Shown here piece by piece: positions 24,439 to 31,718 of a stretch of DNA of 35,483 nucleotides. Positions within the stretch are counted from its first letter, which is position 1. Each line of letters opens with the position of its first letter. Origin of the DNA: Flavobacterium tructae (GTDB taxonomy: Bacteria; Bacteroidota; Bacteroidia; Flavobacteriales; Flavobacteriaceae); contig NZ_MUHH01000026.1 of NCBI RefSeq assembly GCF_002217475.1, positions 28,139 to 63,621 of the forward strand, in the 5' to 3' direction. The position numbers and the translations under genes were made by a program. The notes beneath the pieces were generated by a model. That model ran no database searches and was not told the DNA's origin. It worked only from the letters and a program-made list of their open reading frames with translations.

Positions 24439-25533
24439 ATGAAAATCAAAGAAATATTAGCTGTTCTTGAAGAAATGGCTCCTTTGGCTTATGCCGAAGA
24501 TTTTGACAATGTTGGACTCTTAGTCGGTGATACCGAAACGGAAAGTACCGGAGTTTTAGTTTGCCATGATGCTTTAGAAACTGTAATTGAAGAAGCAATA
24601 GCCAAAAACTGTAATCTGGTAGTTTGCTTTCATCCTATTTTATTTTCGGGAATTAAAAAAATAACCGGTAAAAACTACGTGGAGCGCGCCATTTTAAAGG
24701 CTATCAAAAACGACATCGCTATTTATGCCGTTCATACGGCATTAGACAACCATTCTCAGGGAGTTAATAAAATATTTTGTGATGCTTTAGGCCTGATCAA
24801 CACTAAAGTTTTAATACCTAAACAAAGTTTCATTCAAAAGTTGGTTACCTACACCACCCCTGATAATTCAGAAAAAGTTCGCAATGCCATGTTTCAGGCC
24901 GGCGCGGGTACGATTGGAAATTATGACAACTGCAGCTTTAATACCGAAGGCTTTTTTACTTTTCAGGGAAATGAAAACAGCAATCCTGTAATTGGTGAAA
25001 GAGGAAAACTACATACGGGAACTGAAATAAAAATCGAAGTTATATTTGAAAAACACTTACAGTCGAAAATTTTAAAAGCTTTATTTGCCAGCCATATTTA
25101 CGAGGAAGTAGCTTATGAAATTTATGATCTGAAAAATTCCCATCAAAATATTGGATTGGGAATGGTTGGTGAATTTGAAACTGAAATGGATGAAAAAGAC
25201 TTTTTACATTCCGTAAAAGACAAAATGATTGCAGACGGAATTCGTCATTCTGCTTTTTTAGGAAAAAAAATAAAGAAAGTCGCTGTTTTAGGAGGCTCAG
25301 GAAGTTTTGCTATAAAAAATGCTATTCAGGCGGGGGCAGATGCTTTTTTAACTGCCGATTTAAAATACCATCAATTTTACGAAGCAGAAAACCGACTTCT
25401 TTTAGCCGATATTGGTCATTTTGAGAGCGAACGGTATACAAAAAACTATATTGTTGATTATCTTCGAAAAAAAATCCTTAATTTTGCCATCATTTTATCA
25501 GAAGAAAATACAAATCCAGTTAAGTACTTATAA
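24439..25533 (+). CDS. Nif3-like dinuclear metal centre hexameric protein
   Basis: 364 residues. The N-terminal third (MKIKEILAVLEEMAPLAYAEDFDNVGLLVGD, CFHPILFSGIKKI, VHTALDNHSQG) and the C-terminal third (GGSGSFAIKNAIQAGADAFLTADLKYHQF, DIGHFESER) form the NIF3 domain with metal-binding His and Asp residues. Between them lies an insertion of about 110 residues, about 120-235, with a PII-like character seen in the longer (~370-residue) members. The molecular role is unsettled; a GTP cyclohydrolase I type 2 label is sometimes applied but not supported here. The zinc-ribbon-like coiled-coil gene starts 5 bases after its stop, a pairing widespread in bacteria. Confidence 0.93.
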   Translation: MKIKEILAVLEEMAPLAYAEDFDNVGLLVGDTETESTGVLVCHDALETVIEEAIAKNCNLVVCFHPILFSGIKKITGKNYVERAILKAIKNDIAIYAVHTALDNHSQGVNKIFCDALGLINTKVLIPKQSFIQKLVTYTTPDNSEKVRNAMFQAGAGTIGNYDNCSFNTEGFFTFQGNENSNPVIGERGKLHTGTEIKIEVIFEKHLQSKILKALFASHIYEEVAYEIYDLKNSHQNIGLGMVGEFETEMDEKDFLHSVKDKMIADGIRHSAFLGKKIKKVAVLGGSGSFAIKNAIQAGADAFLTADLKYHQFYEAENRLLLADIGHFESERYTKNYIVDYLRKKILNFAIILSEENTNPVKYL

Positions 25534-25537
25534 GAAT

Positions 25538-26317
25538 ATGGCGAATACGAAAGAATTAAGTGTTGAGGACAAGTTAAGAGCAATATACGATTTACAGCTT
25601 ATTGACTCCCGAATTGACGAAATCAGAAACGTAAGAGGAGAACTTCCTTTAGAAGTAGAAGATTTAGAAGATGAAGTTGCTGGTTTAAGCACGCGTTCAG
25701 AGAAACTGAAAGGAGAACTTGAAGTGATTGAAGAGCAAATCAAAGGGAAGAAAATTGCCATTGATGAGCACAAAGAGGTGATCAAAAAATACACAAAACA
25801 ACAAGAATCAGTTCGTAATAACAGAGAATTTAATTCTTTGACTAAAGAGGTTGAATTTCAGGAATTAGAAATTCAATTGGCTGAAAAGCAAATCAAAGAA
25901 ATGAAAGCTTCTATCGAACATAAAAAAGAAGTTATTTCTAATTTAAAAGAAAAACTTGACGCAAAAAGTTCGCATTTAAAACATAAAAAATCTGAACTGG
26001 ATGCGATTATGGCTGAAACTCAAAAAGAAGAAATCTTCTTAACTGAGAAATCAGCAGAGTATGCTTCACAAATCGAAGAGCGTTTATTAGCTGCTTACAA
26101 CAGAATCAGAAGCAGTGTTCGTAATGGTTTAGCGGTAGTATCTATCGAAAGAGGAGCTTCAGCGGGATCATTCTTTACAATTCCTCCACAAACTCAGGTG
26201 GAAATTGCTTCAAGAAAGAAAATCATCACTGATGAGCATTCTGGAAGAATTCTGGTTGACAGCGCATTAGCTGAAGAAGAAAAAGAAAAAATGGAACAAT
26301 TGTTCTCTAAAATCTAA
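25538..26317 (+). CDS. Coiled-coil C4-type zinc-ribbon family protein lacking the zinc cysteines
   Basis: 259 residues from the ATG at 25538 (MANTKELSVED); longer upstream extensions would overlap the Nif3 gene. About residues 10-185 are a long antiparallel coiled coil rich in Glu and Lys. The C-terminal region matches the zinc-ribbon part of this family (GxCxxCF...IPP...CEYCGR), but each metal Cys is replaced: GASAGSF (208 and 211 are Ser) and DEHSGR (232 is Asp, 235 is Ser). The protein has no cysteine at all. The fold may persist without zinc. Relatives in Chlamydia and Helicobacter were proposed to bridge secretion or flagellar components or to bind nucleic acids. A hairpin terminator follows at once. 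Confidence 0.9.
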   Translation: MANTKELSVEDKLRAIYDLQLIDSRIDEIRNVRGELPLEVEDLEDEVAGLSTRSEKLKGELEVIEEQIKGKKIAIDEHKEVIKKYTKQQESVRNNREFNSLTKEVEFQELEIQLAEKQIKEMKASIEHKKEVISNLKEKLDAKSSHLKHKKSELDAIMAETQKEEIFLTEKSAEYASQIEERLLAAYNRIRSSVRNGLAVVSIERGASAGSFFTIPPQTQVEIASRKKIITDEHSGRILVDSALAEEEKEKMEQLFSKI

Positions 26318-26323
26318 ATAACT

Positions 26324-26342
26324 GTCCCGATCTGATCGGGAC
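26324..26342 (+). terminator. Intrinsic terminator after the zinc-ribbon-like gene
   Basis: Perfect 8-bp GC-rich arms GTCCCGAT and ATCGGGAC with a 3-base loop, followed by eight T residues, 6 bases past the stop codon. Confidence 0.93.
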
Positions 26343-26362
26343 TTTTTTTTGCATTTATTTTG

Positions 26363-26445
26363 GCCACAGATTAAAAAGATTCAAAAGGGATTTTATTTCA
26401 CCATTAAGTGATTTTAAATCTGTATTAATCTTTTAAATCTGTGGC
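26363..26445. repeat. GCCACAGATT...AATCTGTGGC palindromic intergenic repeat
   Basis: Third copy of the family, with the same 10-bp ends and internal repeats of AAAGATTC and TTAATCTTTTAAATCTG that extend the inverted symmetry. It lies between a terminator and the alpha/beta hydrolase. Confidence 0.85.
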
Positions 26446-26506
26446 AAATATTTTTTCAGCAAGTTTAAAATCATATTTTTACCTTTACTAAAATAAATTT
26501 TGAGTT

Positions 26507-27361
26507 TTGGGAATTAAAAAAGGAATCCGTTTTATCACTTTAAAATCGGTTGGGTCTTATATTAACTTTTTGAGCTATGTTCGTCCGCAAAAAGCGATGG
26601 AACTTTCTTATGCTCTTTTTAGCCAACCCAGAATTGGAAGACTAAAAAAAGAAGCACTGCCCAAAGTATTAAGAAATACAGAAACAGAGACGTTTCATCA
26701 TAATGAACATCATTTTCAAACGTATATCTGGAAAGGTAACGAAACTAAAATATTGCTTGTTCACGGCTGGGAAAGTAATGCTTCGCGTTGGAAAAAAACC
26801 TTACCGCACCTTCAAAAATCAGGCAGTACCATTATTGCGATTGATGCTCCGGCACACGGGCAAAGCAGCGGTAAAGAGTTTAACGTTCCGCTATATGCTG
26901 AATTTATCAATAAAGCGGTCGAAAAATACCAGCCTGCCATTATTATTGGTCATTCCATCGGTGGCGCAGCATGTGTCTATCATCAGTATTTGTTCCCTAA
27001 CACCAGCATCAACAAAATGGTCATTCTGGGAGCCCCCTCTGATCTAAAAACACTGATTGACAATTACATCTCAATGTTAAGCCTGAACACCAAAATGTTT
27101 TCGCTTTTGGAAAGTAAATTCATGAATCGTTTCAATTTTAAACTAGAGGATTTTTCAGGACAGCGATTTGCCTCAGAATTTAATGTTTCGGGGTTAATTG
27201 CACACGACACTTCAGACAAGATTGTTGCTTTTGAGGAGGGCAAAAAAATCGCCAGTAATTGGAAAAACAGTCAGTTTATCGAAACTAAAGGTTTGGGGCA
27301 CGGAATGCATGACGATGAATTGTATCAAAAGGTTATTGAGTTTTTGTTTTCTGCTAAATAA
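26507..27361 (+). CDS. Alpha/beta hydrolase
   Basis: 284 residues. The oxyanion segment VHGWESNASRW (85-95), nucleophile elbow GHSIGG (Ser150), acid in HDTSDKIV (Asp237) and base in GLGHGMHDDE (His265) make a complete triad. There is no signal peptide; the N-terminal 60 residues precede the core and are basic. The start TTG at 26507 is the only candidate before Met31; as the N-terminus is not conserved, a start at Met31 remains possible. Probably an esterase or peptidase of unknown substrate. Not part of an operon that I can define; the ABM gene follows after a repeat. Confidence 0.88.
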   Translation: MGIKKGIRFITLKSVGSYINFLSYVRPQKAMELSYALFSQPRIGRLKKEALPKVLRNTETETFHHNEHHFQTYIWKGNETKILLVHGWESNASRWKKTLPHLQKSGSTIIAIDAPAHGQSSGKEFNVPLYAEFINKAVEKYQPAIIIGHSIGGAACVYHQYLFPNTSINKMVILGAPSDLKTLIDNYISMLSLNTKMFSLLESKFMNRFNFKLEDFSGQRFASEFNVSGLIAHDTSDKIVAFEEGKKIASNWKNSQFIETKGLGHGMHDDELYQKVIEFLFSAK

Positions 27362-27366
27362 AGGCG

Positions 27367-27436
27367 CTAAGGTTCTAAGATGCTAAGATCCTAAGGTTAA
27401 AAAATCCAAGAAGTCCAACCATCTAAAAATCTAAAA
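27367..27436. repeat. 8-bp-periodic CTAAG repeat after the alpha/beta hydrolase
   Basis: Four perfect-register units CTAAGGTT, CTAAGATG, CTAAGATC, CTAAGGTT (27367-27398), then a run of ATCCAAG, AGTCCAACC and ATCTAAAA words up to 3 bases before the next start codon. The unit start is fixed but the last three bases drift. Confidence 0.85.
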
Positions 27437-27439
27437 AAA

Positions 27440-27787
27440 ATGATCGCTGTAATTTTTGAAGTAATTCCAAACGAAGGAAAAAAAGAAGAGTATCTGTCTA
27501 TTGCCGCAAGTTTACGACCGGAATTAGACAAGATAGAAGGTTTTATATCAATCGAACGCTTTCAGAGTTTCAGTGATCCTGAGAAAGTTTTGTCATTGTC
27601 ATTTTGGAAGGACGAAGAAAGCGTTCAACAATGGAGAAATTTAGAAATGCATCGCCACGCACAAGCCAGAGGGCGTAAAGAAATTTTTAAAGATTATCAC
27701 TTACGAATTGCCGCCGTAGTTCGGGATTACGGAATGTTTGACCGCAATGAAACCCCTGTAGACAGTTCAGATTTTCATGCGAAGTAA
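27440..27787 (+). CDS. Antibiotic biosynthesis monooxygenase (ABM) domain protein
   Basis: 115 residues, a single dimeric ferredoxin-like ABM domain (IAVIFEVIPNEGKKEEYLSIAASL; GFISIERFQSFSDPEKVLSLSFWKDEESVQQW; HRHAQARGRKEIFKDYHLRIA). Family members are cofactor-free oxygenases, haem-degrading enzymes or simply small-molecule binders; the presence of H-x-H near residue 73 fits the general family but does not settle substrate. It sits between two 8-bp-periodic repeats, directly before rluF, with no shared promoter visible. Confidence 0.9.
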   Translation: MIAVIFEVIPNEGKKEEYLSIAASLRPELDKIEGFISIERFQSFSDPEKVLSLSFWKDEESVQQWRNLEMHRHAQARGRKEIFKDYHLRIAAVVRDYGMFDRNETPVDSSDFHAK

Positions 27788-27792
27788 AGGCT

Positions 27793-27864
27793 CTAAGATT
27801 CTGAGATACTGAGGTTCTAAGGTTCTAAGGTTAAAATCTAAGAATCTAACAATCTAAGAAGTCC
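27793..27864. repeat. 8-bp-periodic CTAAG repeat between the ABM gene and rluF
   Basis: Five units in register (CTAAGATT, CTGAGATA, CTGAGGTT, CTAAGGTT, CTAAGGTT; 27793-27832), then after 5 bases three more units (CTAAGAAT, CTAACAAT, CTAAGAAG; 27838-27861). It starts 5 bases after the upstream stop codon. Confidence 0.85.
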
Positions 27865-27874
27865 AAATTTTGAC

Positions 27875-27882
27875 TACTTTTG
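27875..27882 (+). promoter_or_regulatory. -7 element almost abutting the rluF start codon
   Basis: TACTTTTG fits TAnnTTTG and ends 4 bases before the ATG at 27887. Transcription from it would start at or within a base or two of the start codon, i.e. a leaderless mRNA. A -33 TTG is not seen at the usual distance. Confidence 0.45.
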
Positions 27883-27886
27883 CACT

Positions 27887-28699
27887 ATGGAAGAGAATTT
27901 AAAACGTCTGAATAAATTTATAGGAGAAACAGGATATTGTTCTCGTCGTGAAGCCGATAAACTTATTGAAGAAGGACGCGTAACAATAAATGGTGCCGTA
28001 CCGGAAATGGGAACGAAGGTTTCACCGGATGATGAAGTACGTATTGATGGAAAGCTGATTGTCGAGAAAAACGAAAAAATGGTTTATTTAGCATTCAACA
28101 AACCTGTTGGAATTGAATGCACGACCAATCTCGAGGTTCGAAATAATATTGTAGATTATATCAATTATCCTAAACGTATTTTCCCGATTGGACGTTTGGA
28201 CAAAGCGAGTGAAGGATTGATTTTCATGACTAATGACGGTGATATTGTCAACAAAATTCTACGCGCACGAAACAATCACGAAAAAGAATATACCGTTACG
28301 GTTAACAAACCTATTACAGATCGTTTTATACAGCGAATGGGAAATGGTGTTCCAATTTTGGACACGGTTACCCGAAAATGCAAAGTAGAACAAATTAGTA
28401 AATACACCTTCAAAATTATTCTGACACAAGGTCTGAACCGTCAGATCCGTAGAATGTGTGAATATTTAGGATACGATGTAACTGCTTTAAAACGTATCCG
28501 AATCATCAACATCTCATTAGATGTTCCGGTGGGTCGTTATCGCGATTTAACCGATGCTGAAATTAAAGAACTGAATCATTTGATCGCACCGTCCAGTAAA
28601 ACAGAGGAAGCCAGTCTCCCAAAAGAGGAAGCTCCAAAACGAAGAACCGAATTTATATCGAAACACGATCCCCGATTTAAAAAAAGAGGAGACTATTAA
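27887..28699 (+). CDS. rluF: Ribosomal large-subunit pseudouridine synthase, RluF-like
   Basis: 270 residues. An S4 RNA-binding domain ([20 protein letters not shown], residues 8-50) precedes a RsuA/RluB/E/F-type catalytic domain with the active-site Asp105 in [10 protein letters not shown] and the motif [16 protein letters not shown]. The RluF assignment, which in E. coli acts on 23S rRNA U2604, rests on general similarity ([12 protein letters not shown]) and is less certain than the family. The tail from ~235 is charged and disordered ([14 protein letters not shown]), ending in basic residues. It is followed by a bidirectional hairpin terminator shared with corA. Confidence 0.9.
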   Translation: MEENLKRLNKFIGETGYCSRREADKLIEEGRVTINGAVPEMGTKVSPDDEVRIDGKLIVEKNEKMVYLAFNKPVGIECTTNLEVRNNIVDYINYPKRIFPIGRLDKASEGLIFMTNDGDIVNKILRARNNHEKEYTVTVNKPITDRFIQRMGNGVPILDTVTRKCKVEQISKYTFKIILTQGLNRQIRRMCEYLGYDVTALKRIRIINISLDVPVGRYRDLTDAEIKELNHLIAPSSKTEEASLPKEEAPKRRTEFISKHDPRFKKRGDY

Positions 28700-28713
28700 A
28701 ATATTCGCATAAA

Positions 28714-28745
28714 AAAATCCCTTTCGATAAAACGAAAGGGATTTT
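28714..28745. terminator. Bidirectional terminator between rluF and corA
   Basis: AAAATCCCTTTCG (28714-28726) and CGAAAGGGATTTT (28733-28745) are perfect 13-bp arms with a 6-base loop. A-runs and T-runs on both sides suit termination from either strand. Confidence 0.93.
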
Positions 28746-28772
28746 CTTTAATATGAGAAATTGTGTTTTTTA

Positions 28773-29699
28773 TCAAAACCATCTTCTTCTTTTGAATAGA
28801 AACACTCCGACTGATGATAAGATAACAGACACTAAGAGAAGAATCCAAATCCCATATTTGCTTTCTTCCAGACCATTCGGCACATTCATTCCATACAAAC
28901 TCGCTATTAAAGTAGGAATCATCAAAATAATAGAAATCGAAGTCATTTGCTTCATTATATTATTCATGTTATTGGAAATTACTGAAGCATAGGCATCCAT
29001 CATACCTGTCAAGATATTGCTGTAAATATTTGCAGTGTCCTGTGCCTGACTTAATTCAATATCAACATCTTCCAGCAAATCCGGATCAAAATGCTCTCTT
29101 TGAGCTTTTAAATTTTTTATTCTGTGAAATAAAACATCGTTCCCTTTTAAGGAAGTAATAAAAAACACCAGACATTTTTCGATCTGTAAAAGTGCCTGTA
29201 ATTCTTCATTCTTGATCGATTTCTCCAGGTTGTCTTCGGCCAGTTTTATCTTTTGATTGATCTGCTTTAAATATTTCAAATACCAGACACTTGACGACAG
29301 GAGCAATCTCATCACTAAATCAAAATTGTCTTTGATTACTATATTTTTTCGTCTTGTATATTGAAGAAAGTCAGAAACTATCTCGGTTTCATAAAAACTA
29401 ATCGTAACGCAAACATCATCTTTAAAAATCAAACCTAAAGGAATGGTTTGAAAAGGAAGCTTAACATCGTTACTTTTTATAGGAACCCTCATGATAAACA
29501 AAGTCCAGCCATCTTCAGACTCCATACGGGGTCTTTCGTCGATATCCTCAATATCGTTATAAAAGGCTTCAGGAATCTGAAGTTCTTCCAGTAAGTACTT
29601 TTTTTCTGTTTCTGAAGGAGATTCAATGCTGATCCAGCAGTTTGGAGTCCATTCTTGTATCTCGATTAGTCCGTTGTTGTTTTTGTAAAAGGCTTTCAT
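28773..29699 (-). CDS. corA: CorA family magnesium/divalent cation transporter
   Basis: 308 residues. The N-terminal cytosolic alpha/beta funnel domain is followed by the long stalk helix (coiled KLAEDNLEKSIKNEELQALLQIEKCLVFF region) and two C-terminal membrane helices with the selectivity motif YGMN (GMN at 270-272) in the loop between them. The C-terminus ends with a basic cluster (KRRRWF) as in CorA. It forms a pentamer in the inner membrane. It is monocistronic, convergent with rluF. A TACTTTTG -7 element lies ~110 bases upstream. Possible substrates besides Mg2+ include Co2+ and Ni2+, not decidable from sequence. Confidence 0.94.
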   Translation of the reverse strand: MKAFYKNNNGLIEIQEWTPNCWISIESPSETEKKYLLEELQIPEAFYNDIEDIDERPRMESEDGWTLFIMRVPIKSNDVKLPFQTIPLGLIFKDDVCVTISFYETEIVSDFLQYTRRKNIVIKDNFDLVMRLLLSSSVWYLKYLKQINQKIKLAEDNLEKSIKNEELQALLQIEKCLVFFITSLKGNDVLFHRIKNLKAQREHFDPDLLEDVDIELSQAQDTANIYSNILTGMMDAYASVISNNMNNIMKQMTSISIILMIPTLIASLYGMNVPNGLEESKYGIWILLLVSVILSSVGVFLFKRRRWF

Positions 29700-29808
29700 T
29701 TCAAAATTGCAGGTGTTTAGCGTAGCATTTTGAAGAAATTCAAAAGCTACTTTAATTAAATACTAACGAATAATAATCGTCCATTGGAGAAGTTTTTTTT
29801 TAGTGCTG

Positions 29809-29816
29809 CAAAAGTA
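29809..29816 (-). promoter_or_regulatory. -7 element upstream of corA
   Basis: The minus strand reads TACTTTTG (TAnnTTTG), leaving a leader of about 100 bases before the corA start, long enough to carry a metal-responsive element, though I recognise none. Just upstream (29839-29851) lies ACTTTAAAGTACT, which shares half-sites with the operator candidate of the winged-helix regulator. Confidence 0.4.
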
Positions 29817-29863
29817 TCCTTTATTTTTAAAACGAAAAACTTTAAAGTACTAATTAATTATTA

Positions 29864-29900
29864 AAAAACCGCCCTATATAAATTCTATAGGACGGTTTTT
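29864..29900 (-). terminator. Intrinsic terminator of the DUF4173 gene
   Basis: AAAAACCGCCCTATA (29864-29878) pairs with TATAGGACGGTTTTT (29886-29900) with a single C-A mismatch or wobble depending on strand. On the minus strand it begins 11 bases after the stop and ends in a T-run. Confidence 0.88.
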
Positions 29901-29911
29901 GCAAGTATTTA

Positions 29912-31297
29912 CTACTTTTTTTCTACAAATTCGTAATAAAGTGCTTTTGAAAGAAAAGGATCATCCTTGTGGTCTTCTACACGATTCTCTTCCAGATAAC
30001 CTTGCCCTTCCCCAACAATATTTAGTGTTGAAAAGTAAGCATTCCGACTTTCATCATTAAAATGCAAGCTTCTTAAAAACCATGGCTCAATTCCTTTATT
30101 TACCGAGACATTGTAGTTTGTAATTAGATTTCCCCAGTTTACAAAACTGCATAAAAGTATCGTTCCGTAAAAATACCAGACCATTTGGTTAAAAAGATAA
30201 GCATTTGTTTTTTGTTTAGTAATTTTTATGAAAGTAAAAATCAGCCCAATTACCGATAAAATTAGAAAAGCATAAACCCCCAGTCTTTTATAAGTTAATC
30301 CAAAGAATGCGACATATTCTGAGTTTTTAATAATGGTGCTCACTATCAGCACACCATTTAAAACAATCCATACTTTAGCCAGCTTTTTTAGACGAGCTGC
30401 TTTTTTATCAAAATTAAATCCTCCTTTAAAATAAAATAGAATTACTCCAACCGCCATAATTATTGAAAAGATTACAGCATTTACTCTTTCGTGAGTAGCT
30501 GAGCTAAGTTTAGAAGTCTCGACAGCCTCGAAAAATTGCTCATAATTGTAGGTGATGATAAAAACCAAAAGCATAAAATTTAATAAGACCAATGTAATCT
30601 CACCACTTTTTCTTTCAAAATCCAGATCTAAAAACGAAAATGTTTGCTGATTTTTAATTTCGACGACATTACTAAACTCATTGTCTAAAAGTCCATTTTT
30701 CTCGTAACAAATTTCGGGAACCCAATAATTCCAAAAACTAAATGAAATGTAAAACCCTAAACCCCCTATCAGAAGTACTTCAAAAATATCAAGATCTAAA
30801 GTATAGTCCGTTAATAAGGAGGAGAAATGCTCACTTCCAAAAGAATAGGCTGTAAAAAATACCACCAGAAAAATGAATGGGATAATAACGTATGCAACTA
30901 ATTTCTTTGCAAAATTGTTGTGAATTTGTCTTTCAGGAAGCCATTGGCTGAACATAAAAACACGTCCTAACGTGGCGAAAGCGTTTAGAAATACAAGTGG
31001 AAAAATCTGAAGTATCTTTAATTCCGGATCTTGTAGTCTAAAATGCAGGAACAAAACAGACATGGAAAGTGCTAAAAAAGAAGGGAAATCTCCGTACCAG
31101 GCAAAAGCCATACACGACAAGACCGACGTAACCACCAAAATCAAATGAGACCGATCGGTAAACTTATCCTGAAAGAAATAACAAATCAGGCCGATTAACA
31201 ATAGTCCAAAAATGGCGAGGTTAACTCCCATTGATTCATGGTAAAAAAGCAGGATAAAAATCAAACTGCAGGCTGGGATAACTTGGTGTTTTTTCAT
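29912..31297 (-). CDS. DUF4173-type polytopic membrane protein
   Basis: 461 residues with about ten to eleven membrane helices in residues 8-395 and a soluble C-terminal segment (~395-461) rich in charged residues (e.g. SLHFNDESRNAYFSTLNI, GEGQGYLEENRVEDHKDD). The N-terminal layout and the LDLDFERKSGEITLVLLNFMLLVF segment match the DUF4153/DUF4173 group, for which no function is established. It is one of three genes here with an adjacent winged-helix regulator. Its upstream region (31375-31397) carries the same three-half-site sequence as the regulator's own promoter. No signal peptide distinct from the first helix. Confidence 0.8.
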   Translation of the reverse strand: MKKHQVIPACSLIFILLFYHESMGVNLAIFGLLLIGLICYFFQDKFTDRSHLILVVTSVLSCMAFAWYGDFPSFLALSMSVLFLHFRLQDPELKILQIFPLVFLNAFATLGRVFMFSQWLPERQIHNNFAKKLVAYVIIPFIFLVVFFTAYSFGSEHFSSLLTDYTLDLDIFEVLLIGGLGFYISFSFWNYWVPEICYEKNGLLDNEFSNVVEIKNQQTFSFLDLDFERKSGEITLVLLNFMLLVFIITYNYEQFFEAVETSKLSSATHERVNAVIFSIIMAVGVILFYFKGGFNFDKKAARLKKLAKVWIVLNGVLIVSTIIKNSEYVAFFGLTYKRLGVYAFLILSVIGLIFTFIKITKQKTNAYLFNQMVWYFYGTILLCSFVNWGNLITNYNVSVNKGIEPWFLRSLHFNDESRNAYFSTLNIVGEGQGYLEENRVEDHKDDPFLSKALYYEFVEKK

Positions 31298-31374
31298 TGT
31301 TGTTGAATTTACTATTAATGGTTAAATAGATTGTTGCCATTCTATAATGGCGTTTTTTGTTGATTTCAATTTTA

Positions 31375-31397
31375 AAAGTACTTTGTATTTCAAAGTT
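31375..31397. promoter_or_regulatory. Operator candidate upstream of the DUF4173 gene
   Basis: AAAGTACTTTG, five bases, CAAAGTT. It consists of the palindrome AAAGTACTTT overlapping the inverted repeat ACTTTG-N5-CAAAGT, i.e. three AAAGT half-sites. The identical arrangement with the same 5-base gap is at 32341-32363. It is 78 bases upstream of the DUF4173 start and 23 bases past the stop of the regulator gene. Confidence 0.55.
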
Positions 31398-31419
31398 TTT
31401 AGATAAAAAAATAGAGTAA

Positions 31420-31710
31420 TTACGATTTCATTAATTTTTCAAGAAAAGAAAGGTGCTCTTTAAAAGCCGCACGTCCTCTAGGAGTTACCTGGTAAGATGT
31501 TTTAGGTTTCTTGCCTACAAATTCTTTTTTCACTTCGATATATTCCGCTTTTTCAAGAGCTGAGGAATGACTTGCCAAATTTCCGTCTGTAATATTCAGC
31601 AGATTTTTCATTTCAGTAAAATCCACCCACTCGTTGACCATCAAAATGGACATAATACCCAATCTGACACGACTTTCAAAATCTTTATTTAATTTATCAA
31701 TAATTCCCAT
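31420..31710 (-). CDS. Winged-helix transcriptional regulator (HTH_34 / MarR-ArsR-like)
   Basis: 96 residues, a complete single wHTH domain: LGIMSILMVNEWVDFTEMKNLLNITDGNLASHSSALEKAEYIEV is the helix-turn-helix with recognition helix at about 44-56, and VGKKPKTSYQVTPRGRAAFKEHL gives the wing and last helix. No sensor or metal site is visible, although related small regulators are usually paired with a membrane protein as here. It follows the six-helix membrane protein by 8 bp, so the two are cotranscribed from the promoter at 32357-32386. Probably a dimer acting on AAAGT half-sites near that promoter (inference). Confidence 0.9.
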   Translation of the reverse strand: MGIIDKLNKDFESRVRLGIMSILMVNEWVDFTEMKNLLNITDGNLASHSSALEKAEYIEVKKEFVGKKPKTSYQVTPRGRAAFKEHLSFLEKLMKS

Positions 31711-31718
31711 CGAATGGA

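Noticed and set aside
25412..25537. Longer form of the zinc-ribbon-like protein starting inside the Nif3 gene
   Set aside because: The added 42 residues are an out-of-frame reading of the Nif3 C-terminus; the ATG at 25538 gives the typical beginning.
27367..27864. CRISPR array
   Set aside because: The CTAAG units are contiguous 8-mers without 30-base spacers and no cas genes are present.
28753..28992. Plus-strand frame opposite the corA C-terminus
   Set aside because: It is antisense to the membrane helices of CorA and has no independent support.
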